Of a stretch of DNA of 64,000 nucleotides, positions 1-10,591 are shown piece after piece; within the stretch, counting starts at the first letter, position 1; each line of letters starts with the position of its first letter. The position numbers were made by a program, and so were the translations under genes. The stretch is from Pseudorhizobium endolithicum. GTDB lineage: Bacteria; Pseudomonadota; Alphaproteobacteria; Rhizobiales; Rhizobiaceae. The notes below the pieces were generated by a model. The model made no database searches. It had not been told where the DNA came from and saw only the letters and a list, made by a program, of their open reading frames with translations. The DNA is taken from assembly GCF_902153245.2 (NCBI RefSeq), contig NZ_CABFWF030000012.1:250501-314500 (forward strand). Reading direction: 5' to 3'.

Positions 1-359
1 TGATCCTGCTGACAGCATTGCAGTCGCTCGACAGCGAGCAGAAGGAGGCGGCGGAGATGGACGGCGCCAATGTCTTCAACCGCTTCATCTACCTGACGCT
101 GCCGCATCTCGCTCGGGCCATCACCGTCGTCATCCTGATCCAGACGATCTTCCTGCTCGGTGTCTATGCGGAGATCCTCGTCACCACCAATGGCGGTCCC
201 GGCTACGCCTCCACCAACCTGGTCTTCCTGATCTATCGCACCGCGCTGCTCGGCTATGACGTGGGCGGTGCGTCGGCCGGCGGCATCATCGCCATCATCC
301 TCGCCAACATCGTCGCCATCTTTCTGATGCGTGCGGTGGGCCGGAACCTGGACCGATAG
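1..359 (+). CDS. smoF: Sorbitol/mannitol ABC transporter permease, 3' part (SmoF-like)
   Basis: This is the C-terminal part of an inner-membrane permease of the MalF type; the start lies before the window and the reading frame enters at base 3. The EAA loop that docks on the ATPase is visible (EAAEMDGA, followed by the usual conserved G/LP spacing), with two hydrophobic segments after it. It is followed 9 bases later by a second permease and then by the ATPase, which is the order of the rhizobial smoEFGK polyol importer. The periplasmic binding protein SmoE should lie upstream, outside the window. The family assignment is firm. The substrate (sorbitol, mannitol, arabitol) is inferred from the mannitol dehydrogenase downstream. 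Confidence 0.85.
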   Translation, partial: ILLTALQSLDSEQKEAAEMDGANVFNRFIYLTLPHLARAITVVILIQTIFLLGVYAEILVTTNGGPGYASTNLVFLIYRTALLGYDVGGASAGGIIAIILANIVAIFLMRAVGRNLDR

Positions 360-368
360 GAGCCGATC

Positions 369-1193
369 ATGGCACGCGCAGTCACCACCCGCCACAAGGT
401 CATCGCCACCGCTGCCGCCTGGGCGGTCGCGCTCGTGATCTTCTTTCCGATCCTCTACACGCTGATCACCAGCATCAAGACGGAGCCCGAGGCGATCGCT
501 GGCTTCAGCCTCATCCCCTCCGGCACGTTCGAGAACTACGTGACGGTGCAGACCCAGCGGGACTACATCAAGCCGTTCATGAATTCGGTGATCCTGTCGG
601 TCGGCTCGACCATCCTGGCGCTGATCATCGGCATCCCGTCCGCCTGGGCAATGGCGTTCTCGCCCACAAAGCGCACGAAGGACGTGCTGATGTGGATGCT
701 GTCGACGAAGATGATGCCGGCAGTCGCAGTATTGGTGCCGATCTACCTGATGTTTCGCGACTTCGGTCTCCTCGACACCCGCATCGGCCTGGCGATCATG
801 CTGACGCTGATCAACCTGCCGATCGTCATCTGGATGCTCTACACCTATTTCCGCGAGATACCGGGGGAGATCCTCGAAGCCGCGCGCATGGACGGCGCGG
901 GGCTCTGGCAGGAGATCGTCTACGTGCTCACGCCGATGGCGGTGCCGGGGATCGCCTCGACCCTCCTCCTCAACATCATCCTCGCCTGGAACGAAAGCTT
1001 CTGGACGATCCGCCTGACGACCACCAATGCGGCGCCGTTGACGGCCTTCATCGCCTCCTTCTCCAGTCCGCAGGGCCTGTTCTGGGCAAAGCTCTCGGCC
1101 GCCTCCACGATGGCGATCGCGCCGATCCTGATCATGGGCTGGTTCAGCCAGAAACAACTCGTTCGCGGCCTCACCTTCGGCGCGGTTAAGTAG
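369..1193 (+). CDS. smoG: Sorbitol/mannitol ABC transporter permease (SmoG-like)
   Basis: 274-residue inner-membrane permease of the MalG type, the second subunit of the importer. It has an N-terminal transmembrane helix (about residues 13-35), further hydrophobic segments through the protein, and an EAA loop near residue 168 (EAARMDGAG) for contact with the ATPase. Length and topology are normal for the family. It starts 9 bases after the preceding permease, with AGGAG just before the ATG, and ends 12 bases before the ATPase gene, so the three are one operon. Substrate is inferred from the neighbouring mannitol dehydrogenase and the known rhizobial smo locus. Confidence 0.9.
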   Translation: MARAVTTRHKVIATAAAWAVALVIFFPILYTLITSIKTEPEAIAGFSLIPSGTFENYVTVQTQRDYIKPFMNSVILSVGSTILALIIGIPSAWAMAFSPTKRTKDVLMWMLSTKMMPAVAVLVPIYLMFRDFGLLDTRIGLAIMLTLINLPIVIWMLYTYFREIPGEILEAARMDGAGLWQEIVYVLTPMAVPGIASTLLLNIILAWNESFWTIRLTTTNAAPLTAFIASFSSPQGLFWAKLSAASTMAIAPILIMGWFSQKQLVRGLTFGAVK

Positions 1194-1205
1194 GGGAAGA
1201 CGAAG

Positions 1206-2204
<999 letters not shown>

Positions 2205-2223
2205 CGTCGGAGTGGAGCAAGCA

Positions 2224-3705
2224 ATGGCAGTGAAACTATCATCGGCGGCGCTGGGTGAGATTGCCCACATGGCTGCTGTCCCGGCCTATGACCCGATCAT
2301 GCTGACGCCCGGCATCCTCCACTTCGGTGTCGGCAACTTCCACCGCGCCCACCAGGCGGTCTATCTCGACGACCTGTTCAACAAGGGCCACGGGCTGGAC
2401 TGGGCCATCGTCGGTGCGGGCGTGATGCCATCCGACGCGCGGATGCGCGAGAAGCTCGCCGGGCAGGATTTCCTGACCACTGTCGTCGAGCAGGACAACA
2501 ACAGGACGGCGGCTCGCGTCACGGCGCCGATGATCGACATCATTGCCCCCGCCGATACCGACAAGATCATCGCTGCGCTTGCCGACCCGCGGATTCGGAT
2601 CGTCTCGATGACGATTACGGAAGGCGGCTACTTCATAGACGCGTCTGGTGCGTTCAACCCAGGCCATCCGGCCATCTTCCATGACGGCCAGAACCCGGAC
2701 AGGCCGAAGACGGTCTTCGGCCTCATCGTAGCCGGCCTCAAGCGTCGCCGGGGGGCAGGCCTTGCGCCATTCACGATCATGTCCTGCGACAACATTCCCG
2801 GCAACGGTGAAGTGACTGAGAATGCGGTAGTGGGTCTCGCGGCCCTGTCCGATCCCGCCTTCGCCGAGTGGATTGCCGGTAACGTCGCCTTCCCGAACTC
2901 GATGGTCGATCGCATTACGCCGGCAACCGGCCAGCGCGAGATGGACTTCCTGCGGGATACCTTCGGTATCGAGGACAACTGGCCGGTCTTCTGCGAAGAA
3001 TTCAAGCAGTGGGTGATGGAGGACAATTTCCCGGCCGGCCGCCCGCCGCTGGAGAAAGTCGGCGTCCAGTTCGTACCGGACGTCGCTCCCTACGAGCACA
3101 TGAAGATCCGCATCCTCAACGGCGGGCATGCCGCGATCGCCTATCCTGCCGCACTCCTCGACATCCATTTCGTCCACGAGGCGATGGAGCATCCGCTGAT
3201 CCGGGCCTTCCTGGCAAAGCTGGAAAAGGAGGAGATCATCCCGATCGTGCCGCCGGTGCCGGATACCGACCTCAACGAGTATTACGGCCTGATCGAGCGC
3301 CGCTTCTCCAATCCCAAGATCGGCGACACCATTCCGCGTCTTGCTCAGGACGGCTCCAACCGGCAGCCGAAGTTCATCCTTCCGTCGACCGCCGACCGGC
3401 TGCGCGAGGGCAAGGACATCGTCGGCCTGTCGCTCGTCTCGGCGCTCTGGTGCCGCTACTTCGAAGGCACCAGCGACAGCGGCAAGCAGATCATCTTCAA
3501 CGATACAAGCGCCGACAAGCTCCAGGCGGCTGCAAGGCAGGCCAGGGACAACCCGGAGGCCTTCCTCGTCTTCGACGAGATTTTCGGAGAGGTTGCCCAT
3601 TCCGAGCTGTTCCGCCGCCGTTTCTCCCATGCGGTCAGGACGCTCTGGGCCGAGGGAACGGCGAAGACGCTGGAGCTTTATCTTTCGGATGCTCTGGCGA
3701 GGTAG
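2224..3705 (+). CDS. mtlK: Mannitol 2-dehydrogenase (polyol dehydrogenase)
   Basis: 493-residue NAD-dependent long-chain polyol dehydrogenase, converting mannitol to fructose and usually D-arabitol to D-xylulose. The N-terminal dinucleotide fold carries [11 protein letters not shown] near residue 34. The catalytic triad of the family is present as K294, N299 and H302 in the K-x4-N-x2-H motif (KIRILNGGH). An upstream in-frame ATG at 2182 lies inside the end of smoK, but the start at 2224 is preceded by GGAGTGGAG and gives the usual family length. As part of the smo operon it supplies the first catabolic step after uptake. Confidence 0.93.
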   Translation: MAVKLSSAALGEIAHMAAVPAYDPIMLTPGILHFGVGNFHRAHQAVYLDDLFNKGHGLDWAIVGAGVMPSDARMREKLAGQDFLTTVVEQDNNRTAARVTAPMIDIIAPADTDKIIAALADPRIRIVSMTITEGGYFIDASGAFNPGHPAIFHDGQNPDRPKTVFGLIVAGLKRRRGAGLAPFTIMSCDNIPGNGEVTENAVVGLAALSDPAFAEWIAGNVAFPNSMVDRITPATGQREMDFLRDTFGIEDNWPVFCEEFKQWVMEDNFPAGRPPLEKVGVQFVPDVAPYEHMKIRILNGGHAAIAYPAALLDIHFVHEAMEHPLIRAFLAKLEKEEIIPIVPPVPDTDLNEYYGLIERRFSNPKIGDTIPRLAQDGSNRQPKFILPSTADRLREGKDIVGLSLVSALWCRYFEGTSDSGKQIIFNDTSADKLQAAARQARDNPEAFLVFDEIFGEVAHSELFRRRFSHAVRTLWAEGTAKTLELYLSDALAR

Positions 3706-3719
3706 GGAGTAAGGCTCGG

Positions 3720-4424
3720 GTGGAAGGGGAGCGGTTACTGTTGATCTTCGATTGCGACGGCGTGCTGGTGGACAGCGAGCCGCTTTCGGTCGGCGTTCTG
3801 GTCGAGGCGCTGACCCGGCGCGGCGTCGTCATCAGCGAGGACCAGGCCTATGCCCGCTTCCTCGGGCGCAGCCTCTCCACCGTGGCGCAGATCCTGCACG
3901 AAGACTTCGACCACAGTATCGATGGCGCGTTCCTGGAAGACCTTCGCCACCACCTCTACGACCGGTTCCGCCTGAGTCTGCAGCCGGTGCCGGGGGTCGC
4001 GGCGGCGCTGGACGGGCTGGATTGGCCGAGATGCGTCGCGTCCTCCAGCCAGCCGGAGCGGATCCGCCTTTCCCTGTCGCTCACGGGTCTTCTGGAGCGC
4101 TTCGAACCACACATCTTCAGCGCCAGCATGGTCGAGCGCGGCAAGCCGGCGCCAGATCTCTTCCTCCATGCGGCGAACGCCATGGGGGCCGAACCTGCCG
4201 ATTGCATCGTGGTCGAAGACAGTCCCGCGGGCATCGAGGCGGCGCGCCGCGCCGGGATGACCGTATTCGCCTTTATCGGCGGGTCCCATGCCGGGGCGCC
4301 CGGCTACCGGGAGCGCGTGGCAGCTCTTGCACCCGACGTCACATTTGACGCGATGCCGGATTTGATCCACCTTGTCCGAAAACATGCGGAAGGCCCCGCC
4401 GGACGTCCCCGGCACGCGATATAG
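3720..4424 (+). CDS. HAD-superfamily sugar phosphatase
   Basis: 234-residue soluble HAD hydrolase of the beta-phosphoglucomutase/phosphatase branch. Motif I FDCDGV places the nucleophile at D11 and the acid/base at D13; the conserved lysine is in GKPAPD near residue 142 and motif IV is EDSPAG near 167. No ATG lies at a suitable place; a GTG at 3720 follows GGGAGTAAGG and is the chosen start, 14 bases after mtlK. Homologues sit in the polyol operons of other rhizobia. Its substrate is not shown by the sequence; a sugar or polyol phosphate formed from the imported polyols is the likely class. Confidence 0.85.
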   Translation: MEGERLLLIFDCDGVLVDSEPLSVGVLVEALTRRGVVISEDQAYARFLGRSLSTVAQILHEDFDHSIDGAFLEDLRHHLYDRFRLSLQPVPGVAAALDGLDWPRCVASSSQPERIRLSLSLTGLLERFEPHIFSASMVERGKPAPDLFLHAANAMGAEPADCIVVEDSPAGIEAARRAGMTVFAFIGGSHAGAPGYRERVAALAPDVTFDAMPDLIHLVRKHAEGPAGRPRHAI

Positions 4425-4473
4425 CCGTAGTGCGAGGCATCCGAGGAGCCCAGGGGGCAGGGAACAGGTCCTG

Positions 4474-6054
4474 ATGCGAGATCACGTGGTGGCGGTCGAC
4501 ATCGGCACGGCAAGCGCCCGCGCCGGTGTCTTCGATCGCACCGGGCGACTTCTGGCCCGGGCAAAGCATGCGATCGTGATGCAGCGGCCGCGCGAGGACC
4601 ATGCCGAGCACGACTCCGAAGATATCTGGCGGGCGACCTGCCATGCCGTGCGAACCGCCATGTCCGAAGCCGGCATCGGCCCGGAACGGATCGCTGCCCT
4701 CGGCTTCGATGCCACGTGTTCGCTCGTCGTGCGAAACGGTGACGGCGGGCAGTTGACGGTATCGACCACCGGGGAAGATCGCTTCGATACGATCGTATGG
4801 CTCGATCATCGGGCGATGCTCGAGGCGGAGGACCTGTCGGCTACGGGCCATCCGGTGTTGGGGTTCTCCGGCGGCTCCCTATCCCCGGAGATGCAGATGC
4901 CGAAGCTCCTGTGGCTGAAGCGCAACCTGCCGCAGACGTGGGCGCGCGCCGGTCACTTCTTCGATCTGGCCGATTTCATGACGTGGAGGGCGACGGGATC
5001 CACCGCCCGTTCCCGCTGCACGCTGACCGCCAAGTGGAATTATCTGGCGCACGAGGACGAGGGTTGGCGCCAGGATTTTCTGGTGCTTGCCGGACTGGAA
5101 GACGTGCTTGCGCGGGGTGCTCTTCCGGCCGTTACCGTGGCGGCCGGAAAGAGCGTCGGCAGGCTTTCGGTCGACGCCGCGCGGGAGCTCGGCCTCGATA
5201 CCGGTTGCTGCGTCTCGGCCGGCCTGATCGACGCCTATGCGGGCGCATTCGGCGTGCTTGCAGGCGCGGGGGAGGGAAAGTCCCTGGAACAGGCTGTGGC
5301 CTTGATCGGCGGCACGTCCAGCTGCATCGTCTCCCTTTCTGCCGACGCAAAACCCGGCCGCAGCTTGTGGGGTCCCTATTACGAGGCGGTACTTCCGGGG
5401 CACTGGCTGGTGGAGGGCGGCCAGTCGGCGACCGGAGCGCTCCTGGACCACGTCGTGCGGATGCATGCTGCGGGAGGCGAGCCGGATGCGGATCTTCACG
5501 GCAGCATCGTGGCGCGGGTCCGGCAGCTGCGGGCGGAGCAGGGAACGGACCTGGCATGCGGTCTGCACATGCTGCCGGACTTTCACGGCAACCGCTCGCC
5601 GCTGGCCGATCCCCATGTGAGGGGGGTCATCAGCGGGCTCACCCTCGATACGTCCTTCGACGGTCTCTGCCGCCTCTACTGGAGGACCTGTGTCGCCATC
5701 GCGCTGGGTATCCGGCATATCCTGGATACCATGGAGGAATATGGCTATCGTTTCGAGGCCCTGCACGTCACCGGCGGCCACGTCCATAATCCGCTGCTTC
5801 TCGAACTTTATGCGGACGTGACAGGCCGAAAGGTGGTCGTGCCGCAGACGCAGGACGCGGTGCTCCTCGGCACCGCCATGACCGCCGCCGCGGCGGGCGG
5901 CGTATATGCGGATGTGGCCGAGGCAGGACGCAGGATGGCGGCGCCGGGACGCGAGCTCCTGCCCGAGTTCGGCCGCGCCGGACACTACGATCGGGACTAT
6001 CGCCGGTTCCTGACGATGATCCGGCACCGGGACGAACTGAACAGCATCGTTTAA
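4474..6054 (+). CDS. FGGY-family pentulose kinase (D-ribulokinase type)
   Basis: 526-residue carbohydrate kinase that phosphorylates a ketose with ATP. The N-terminal FGGY domain begins with DIGTASARAGVF, and residues 81-85 read TCSLV, the motif described for the D-ribulokinase branch (yeast YDR109C and human FGGY) rather than for classical xylulokinase. The C-terminal domain has HVTGGHVHNP and a glycine-rich GTAMTAAAAGG stretch. An upstream in-frame ATG at 4372 would overlap the phosphatase by 53 bases; ATG 4474, preceded by GGGGGCAGGGAA, fits the family better. As last gene of the operon it should feed a pentulose made from arabitol or ribitol into the pentose phosphate pathway. In other rhizobia this position is often called xylB. 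Confidence 0.85.
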   Translation: MRDHVVAVDIGTASARAGVFDRTGRLLARAKHAIVMQRPREDHAEHDSEDIWRATCHAVRTAMSEAGIGPERIAALGFDATCSLVVRNGDGGQLTVSTTGEDRFDTIVWLDHRAMLEAEDLSATGHPVLGFSGGSLSPEMQMPKLLWLKRNLPQTWARAGHFFDLADFMTWRATGSTARSRCTLTAKWNYLAHEDEGWRQDFLVLAGLEDVLARGALPAVTVAAGKSVGRLSVDAARELGLDTGCCVSAGLIDAYAGAFGVLAGAGEGKSLEQAVALIGGTSSCIVSLSADAKPGRSLWGPYYEAVLPGHWLVEGGQSATGALLDHVVRMHAAGGEPDADLHGSIVARVRQLRAEQGTDLACGLHMLPDFHGNRSPLADPHVRGVISGLTLDTSFDGLCRLYWRTCVAIALGIRHILDTMEEYGYRFEALHVTGGHVHNPLLLELYADVTGRKVVVPQTQDAVLLGTAMTAAAAGGVYADVAEAGRRMAAPGRELLPEFGRAGHYDRDYRRFLTMIRHRDELNSIV

Positions 6055-6095
6055 CCCTGCCGCCGCCGGCGGTGATGCATCTCTGGAGGCCAGCC

Positions 6096-6479
6096 ATGTA
6101 CTACGCCATCCTCGCCTATCACGCCGAAGGTATCGTGGAGTCCTGGAGCAAGGAGGAGGACGAGGCCCTCATGACCGAACTGCTCCGGATCAACGACCGT
6201 CTCGTGCGGGAGAAATCGCTTGGTCCGGCCGCGCGTCTCGGCCCCACCCAAAAGGCGGTGACGCTCCGAGGCGCGGGCGACGGCATGGTGATCGACGGCC
6301 CTTTCGCCGAGACCAAGGAACAGCTTCTCGGCTTCTATGTCGTCGACTTTCCCGATATCGAGGGTGCGATCGCTGCGGCCCGTGAGCTTCGCCGCGCCAA
6401 TCCAACGGCCGTCTACGAAATCAGGCCGGTCCTGCTTTACCTGCCGGGCGCTTCGCTGGAGACCGGCGGTCAGGGCTGA
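6096..6479 (+). CDS. YciI-family protein
   Basis: 127-residue small cytoplasmic protein with one YCII-related (dimeric alpha-beta barrel) domain. The conserved block is DGPFAETKEQLLGF, with a further conserved P-x-E-I-R-P near the C-terminus. The start at 6096 is chosen because GGAGG stands 6 bases before it; an in-frame ATG at 6072 has no ribosome site. Members of this family are often encoded beside ECF sigma factors, but none is next to it here, so the gene stands alone between the polyol operon and the EI24 gene. No biochemical role can be read from the sequence. Confidence 0.8.
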   Translation: MYYAILAYHAEGIVESWSKEEDEALMTELLRINDRLVREKSLGPAARLGPTQKAVTLRGAGDGMVIDGPFAETKEQLLGFYVVDFPDIEGAIAAARELRRANPTAVYEIRPVLLYLPGASLETGGQG

Positions 6480-6545
6480 CGCGGGCCCGGCGCTTGTTCC
6501 ACCGGTTCGGGGCGCCTACATCTTCACGGCAACCGGAGACGCTTC

Positions 6546-7277
6546 ATGATCCTCGACGCCGCTCGCCTTTCGCTCGTGAACCTCTTCGCGCCGGAGACCC
6601 GGTCCGTCTTCTGGAAGGTCCTGGGGCTGACCATTCTCGTCCTCGTGGGGCTGTGGCTGGCCCTGCGGCAGACCTTCGTCACCGTCGTCTGGCCGTGGTT
6701 CGCGGTCTACATGCCGGATGTGCCGGACTGGGCCGGCTGGCTGACCTTCATTGCCACGATCTTCGCTGGCATCGGGCTGGCGCTGGCATTGGCGCTTCTG
6801 ATCGCACCGATCACCGCGCTGATCGCTGGCCTGTTCCTCGACGATGTGGCGGAAGTGGTGGAGAAGCGCGACTACCCGTCCGATACACCCGGCCACGCCA
6901 TGCCGCTTGGCCAGGCGATCATCAGTTCGCTCCAGTTCCTGGGCGTGGTCATCCTCGGCAACATCGTCGCCCTCCTGCTGCTCCTGGTGCCCGGCATCAA
7001 TCTCGTCGCCTTCTTCCTGGTGAACGGTTACCTGCTCGGCCGCGAATTCTTCGAGTTCGCTGCCATGCGGTTTCGTTCGCCGCCAGAGGCCCGCGCGTTC
7101 CGCTCCAAGCACCGCGGCACCGTCTTCCTGGCCGGCCTGCTGATCGCCGGCTTCCTGGCGATTCCGATCGTCAACCTGCTGACGCCGCTCTTTGCGGCCG
7201 GGCTGATGGTGCATCTCCACAAGAAGATCTCGCGCCGCGACCCCGCCTTCCGCCTGGCACCCGTGTCTGCGGGATGA
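6546..7277 (+). CDS. EI24-domain (CysZ-like) inner-membrane protein
   Basis: 243-residue integral membrane protein of the EI24/CysZ family. Hydrophobic segments lie at about residues 20-44, 60-95, 130-165 and 190-220. The charged loop [13 protein letters not shown] and the [14 protein letters not shown] block are typical of alphaproteobacterial members. CysZ is a sulfate channel in enterics, but rhizobial EI24 proteins are not shown to carry sulfate, and no cysteine-synthesis gene is nearby, so that role should not be assumed. It starts after a 66-base gap and is followed by recQ. Confidence 0.8.
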   Translation: MILDAARLSLVNLFAPETRSVFWKVLGLTILVLVGLWLALRQTFVTVVWPWFAVYMPDVPDWAGWLTFIATIFAGIGLALALALLIAPITALIAGLFLDDVAEVVEKRDYPSDTPGHAMPLGQAIISSLQFLGVVILGNIVALLLLLVPGINLVAFFLVNGYLLGREFFEFAAMRFRSPPEARAFRSKHRGTVFLAGLLIAGFLAIPIVNLLTPLFAAGLMVHLHKKISRRDPAFRLAPVSAG

Positions 7278-7362
7278 TGTGCTGACGGAGCGGGCGCCGC
7301 CGCCCTTGCGAAGGCGGCGCGTGCTATGGGAGAAGGGAATCTTCTCCCGCGAAAGCCAGCTC

Positions 7363-9222
7363 ATGCCGCAAACCAGCCCCATCACCGCACCTCTGTTCGA
7401 AGGCCCTTCGACAAGGGATCCGCTTGCCGTGCTGCGGGACGTCTACGGATATGACAGCTTTCGCGGCCAGCAGGCCGCAGTGATCGACCGCATACTGTCG
7501 GGCGGGGACGCCGTCGTTCTGTTCCCGACCGGCGCGGGCAAGTCGCTGTGCTTCCAGGTGCCGGCGCTCTGCCGGGACGGGGTCGGGATCGTCGTTTCGC
7601 CGCTGATCGCGCTGATGCGCGACCAGGTGGAGGCGCTGAGGCAGCTCGGGGTGCGCGCAGCCGCGCTCAATTCCTCGCTTTCCCCGGAGGAGTTTTCCGA
7701 GATTCGCCGTGCGTTGAGTGAGCGTGCGCTCGACCTTCTCTACGTTACTCCCGAGCGGATCGTGACGCCCGGCTTCAGGGACATGATCGGTCCCGCGAAG
7801 ATCGCTCTCTTCGCCATCGACGAAGCGCATTGCGTCAGCCAGTGGGGGCATGACTTCCGTCCGGAATACCGGGAGCTGGGGCAGTTGGCCGATCTCTATC
7901 CGGGTGTTCCGCGCATGGCGCTGACGGCAACGGCCGATCCGCATACCCGCGACGATATCATCGAGCGGCTGGCGCTCCGATCGGCGGAGGTCTTCACCAC
8001 CTCCTTCGACCGGCCCAATATCGCGTATGAAATCGTCGAGCGGGATCAGCCCCGCCAGCAGCTCCTGCAATTCCTCTCGCGACACAGGGGCTCGAGCGGC
8101 ATCGTCTATTGTCTGTCCCGCGCCAAGGTGGAGGAGACGGCCGAATGGCTGAACGGCCAGGGCATCCGGGCGCTGGCCTATCATGCCGGCATGGATCGTG
8201 CCGTTCGCGACGCCAATCAGGACGCTTTCATCAAGGAGGAGGAGCTTTGCCTTATCGCCACCGTTGCCTTCGGCATGGGCATCGACAAGCCGAACGTCCG
8301 CTATGTCGCCCATCTCGACCTGCCGGGATCGGTGGAGGCCTATTATCAGGAGACGGGACGGGCGGGGCGGGACGGGCTGCCGTCGGAAGTCTGGATGGCC
8401 TATGGCATGACGGACGTCATCCAGCGCGGCAGGATGATCGATAGCGGCCAGTCGAGCGACGAGATCAAGCGCGTGGAGCGGGCGAAGCTGAACGCGCTTT
8501 TGGCGATCTGCGAGACCGCCGGCTGCCGCCGCCAGGCAATCCTCGCGCATTTCGGCGAGGCGCATCCGGGGGGATGCGGCAATTGCGATACCTGCCTCAA
8601 ACCGGTCGAGACCTGGGACGGAACGGAAGCGGCGATCAAGGCGCTTGCCGCGATCTACCGCACCGGGGAGAGGTTCGGCACCGGCCACCTCATCGACGTG
8701 CTCACCGGCAACGAGAACGAGAAGACGATCCGCTTCGGCCATGTCGACATGCCGGTTTTCGGCGCCGGCAGGGATGTGGCGGCGAAGACGTGGCAGTCGG
8801 TCTACCGCCAGCTTCTCGCCGCCGGGCTCGTCAGTGTCGACCACGAGGCGTTCGGAGCCTTGAAGCTGGGACTGGATGCGCGATCTGTTTTCCGACGCGA
8901 ACGGGAAGTCCGCTTCCGCAAGGACCGGCCCAAGGCGGGCAGATCGGCGAAGGCATCGGGTTCCGCTGCTGCCGCCAAGCGCTCCTCGCTCGAAGGCGCA
9001 GACATGGAGCTCTTCGAGGCGCTCCGCCGGACGCGGCTGGAGATTGCCAAGGCGCTGTCGGTTCCACCCTATGTCGTCTTTCCCGACACCACCCTCATCG
9101 CCTTCGCCACCAGCCGGCCGGCAGACCGTGAGGCGCTGCTTTCCATCTCCGGCGTCGGGCAATCGAAGCTGGAACACTACGGCGACCAGTTCCTTGAGGT
9201 CATCCGGGCGCACAGGGCCTAG
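7363..9222 (+). CDS. recQ: ATP-dependent DNA helicase RecQ
   Basis: 619-residue 3'-5' DNA helicase acting in recombination repair and restart of stalled forks. Walker A PTGAGKS is at residues 55-61 and the DEAH box at 153-156, inside the RecQ motif [19 protein letters not shown]. The helicase C domain is followed by the RecQ zinc-binding region with cysteines at about 383, 388, 405, 408 and 411, then a winged helix and an HRDC domain at the C-terminus (about 540-619). The chosen ATG follows a Ser/Arg-coding stretch with AAAG at -13; a longer in-frame reading from 7279 lacks similarity to the family. It converges on nth with only 3 bases between stops. Confidence 0.95.
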   Translation: MPQTSPITAPLFEGPSTRDPLAVLRDVYGYDSFRGQQAAVIDRILSGGDAVVLFPTGAGKSLCFQVPALCRDGVGIVVSPLIALMRDQVEALRQLGVRAAALNSSLSPEEFSEIRRALSERALDLLYVTPERIVTPGFRDMIGPAKIALFAIDEAHCVSQWGHDFRPEYRELGQLADLYPGVPRMALTATADPHTRDDIIERLALRSAEVFTTSFDRPNIAYEIVERDQPRQQLLQFLSRHRGSSGIVYCLSRAKVEETAEWLNGQGIRALAYHAGMDRAVRDANQDAFIKEEELCLIATVAFGMGIDKPNVRYVAHLDLPGSVEAYYQETGRAGRDGLPSEVWMAYGMTDVIQRGRMIDSGQSSDEIKRVERAKLNALLAICETAGCRRQAILAHFGEAHPGGCGNCDTCLKPVETWDGTEAAIKALAAIYRTGERFGTGHLIDVLTGNENEKTIRFGHVDMPVFGAGRDVAAKTWQSVYRQLLAAGLVSVDHEAFGALKLGLDARSVFRREREVRFRKDRPKAGRSAKASGSAAAAKRSSLEGADMELFEALRRTRLEIAKALSVPPYVVFPDTTLIAFATSRPADREALLSISGVGQSKLEHYGDQFLEVIRAHRA

Positions 9223-9225
9223 CCG

Positions 9226-10005
9226 CTATTCCACCGCCTCACCAATCCGCTGGGGCGGCAGTTCGACCAGCGGCGCCGGGACGTCGCAGGTCTTTTCCGG
9301 CGATTTGCAGAGATCTGCGATCACGCAGTGCTCGCATTCCGGCTTGCGCGCCTTGCAGGTGTAGCGGCCGTGCAGGATCAGCCAGTGATGGGTGTGGAAA
9401 AGATACTGCTTGGGGATCACCTTGAGGAAGCGCTCCTCCACCTCGTCCGGCGTCTTTCCCGGCGCCATCAGCAACCGGTTTCCCAGCCGGAACACATGGG
9501 TGTCCACCGCGAGGGTTGGAATTCCGAAGGCCATGGACATCACCACGTTGGCGGTCTTGCGGCCGACGCCGGGAAGCGTCACCAGTTCCTCGCGCGTCTT
9601 CGGAACCTCACCGCCGAATTCCGCTATCAGCTTCTGCGACAGCGCGATGACGTTCTTCGCCTTGTTGCGGTAGAGGCCGATCGTCTTGATGTGCTGGATC
9701 ACGCCATCTTCGCCGAGCGCCAGCATCTTTTCCGGCGTGTCGGCCACTTTGAAGAGAGCGCGCGTCGCCTTGTTCACGCCTGCATCCGTTGCCTGTGCGG
9801 ACAGTGCCACTGCGACGAGCAGGGTGAAGGGATTGGTATGCTCCAGCTCCCCCTTCGGTTCCGGCCGCTGGATGGAGAAGCGGCGGAAGATTTCTTCCAT
9901 TTCCGCCTTGGAATAGCGACTGCGGATATGCCTGCGGGCGCGGGTGCCGGCGGAAATTGATTTTTGTGAAGAAGCCGTGCTGGACTTGGTTTTCGGAATG
10001 ACCAT
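9226..10005 (-). CDS. nth: Endonuclease III (base-excision repair glycosylase/AP lyase)
   Basis: 259-residue DNA glycosylase that removes oxidised pyrimidines and nicks the abasic site. The helix-hairpin-helix LPGVGRKTA carries the catalytic lysine and VDTHVFR the catalytic aspartate. The 4Fe-4S cluster ligands are seen as C-x6-C-x2-C-x5-C near residues 220-236. An upstream in-frame start at 10041 would reach the neighbouring divergent gene; the ATG at 10005 gives the usual length with a basic, Ser/Lys-rich N-terminal tail common in rhizobial Nth. The gene is divergent from the DUF2244 gene with 37 bases between them. Confidence 0.95.
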   Translation of the reverse strand: MVIPKTKSSTASSQKSISAGTRARRHIRSRYSKAEMEEIFRRFSIQRPEPKGELEHTNPFTLLVAVALSAQATDAGVNKATRALFKVADTPEKMLALGEDGVIQHIKTIGLYRNKAKNVIALSQKLIAEFGGEVPKTREELVTLPGVGRKTANVVMSMAFGIPTLAVDTHVFRLGNRLLMAPGKTPDEVEERFLKVIPKQYLFHTHHWLILHGRYTCKARKPECEHCVIADLCKSPEKTCDVPAPLVELPPQRIGEAVE

Positions 10006-10042
10006 ATCGTCTCTATTGCCAGCGCATGCGAGGGAAGGCAAC

Positions 10043-10525
10043 GTGCAGATTACCGATGACCCGCCCGTTTTTGCCGCCGAGTTGACGCCCTACAGGTCGC
10101 TCGGGCGGACGGGGTTTCACGTCCTGCTCATCCTGACCGGCGGCATCTGCTTCATCTACGGCGTCTTCTTCCTGGTGACCGGTGCCTGGCCGATCGGGCT
10201 GTTCCTCGGGCTCGACTTTCTGGCCCTCTATATCGCCTTCAAGCTCAGCTATCGCTCCGGCCGGGCCCGCGAGGAGGTGACGGTCACGCGGACGAAGCTG
10301 TCGATCCGCAAATTCTCGCCGGCGGGCAAGGTGGTGGAGCACCGCTTCAACCCGTTCTGGGCGCGCTTCCGCGTCAACCGTCATGACGAATTCGGCATCA
10401 CCTCCATGTATGTGACGGGGGAGGGGCGCTGGACCGATATAGGGTCCTTCCTCAATCCCGATGACCGCGAAAGCTTCGCCAAGGCATTTCGCGGAGCGCT
10501 GGCAACGGTGACGCAAAGACTGTAG
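10043..10525 (+). CDS. DUF2244 membrane protein
   Basis: 160-residue protein of the DUF2244 family, common in alphaproteobacteria. Two adjacent transmembrane helices (about residues 28-70) are followed by a cytoplasmic beta-rich domain containing NPFWARFRVNR and ending with a helical tail. No ATG is available; GTG at 10043 follows GAGGGAAGG and is the best start, since the longer in-frame reading from 9944 runs back through the start of nth on the other strand. Function is unknown; in other genomes the family is sometimes found near cytochrome c oxidase genes, but none is here. Confidence 0.8.
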   Translation: MQITDDPPVFAAELTPYRSLGRTGFHVLLILTGGICFIYGVFFLVTGAWPIGLFLGLDFLALYIAFKLSYRSGRAREEVTVTRTKLSIRKFSPAGKVVEHRFNPFWARFRVNRHDEFGITSMYVTGEGRWTDIGSFLNPDDRESFAKAFRGALATVTQRL

Positions 10526-10591
10526 GCCGCACAAGAAACGGGTGGTCTTGCGTCGACCGCCGCGGCATTCTTCGGGCAAAGGAGAAACGCG

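Noticed and set aside
2239-3630. Long minus-strand frame of 463 codons opposite mtlK
   Set aside because: It is a mirror of the GC-rich mtlK codons, has no domain pattern, and mtlK is certain on the other strand.
6546-7277. Sulfate channel CysZ
   Set aside because: The EI24 fold is shared, but there is no cysteine or sulfate gene nearby and rhizobial members are of unproven function.
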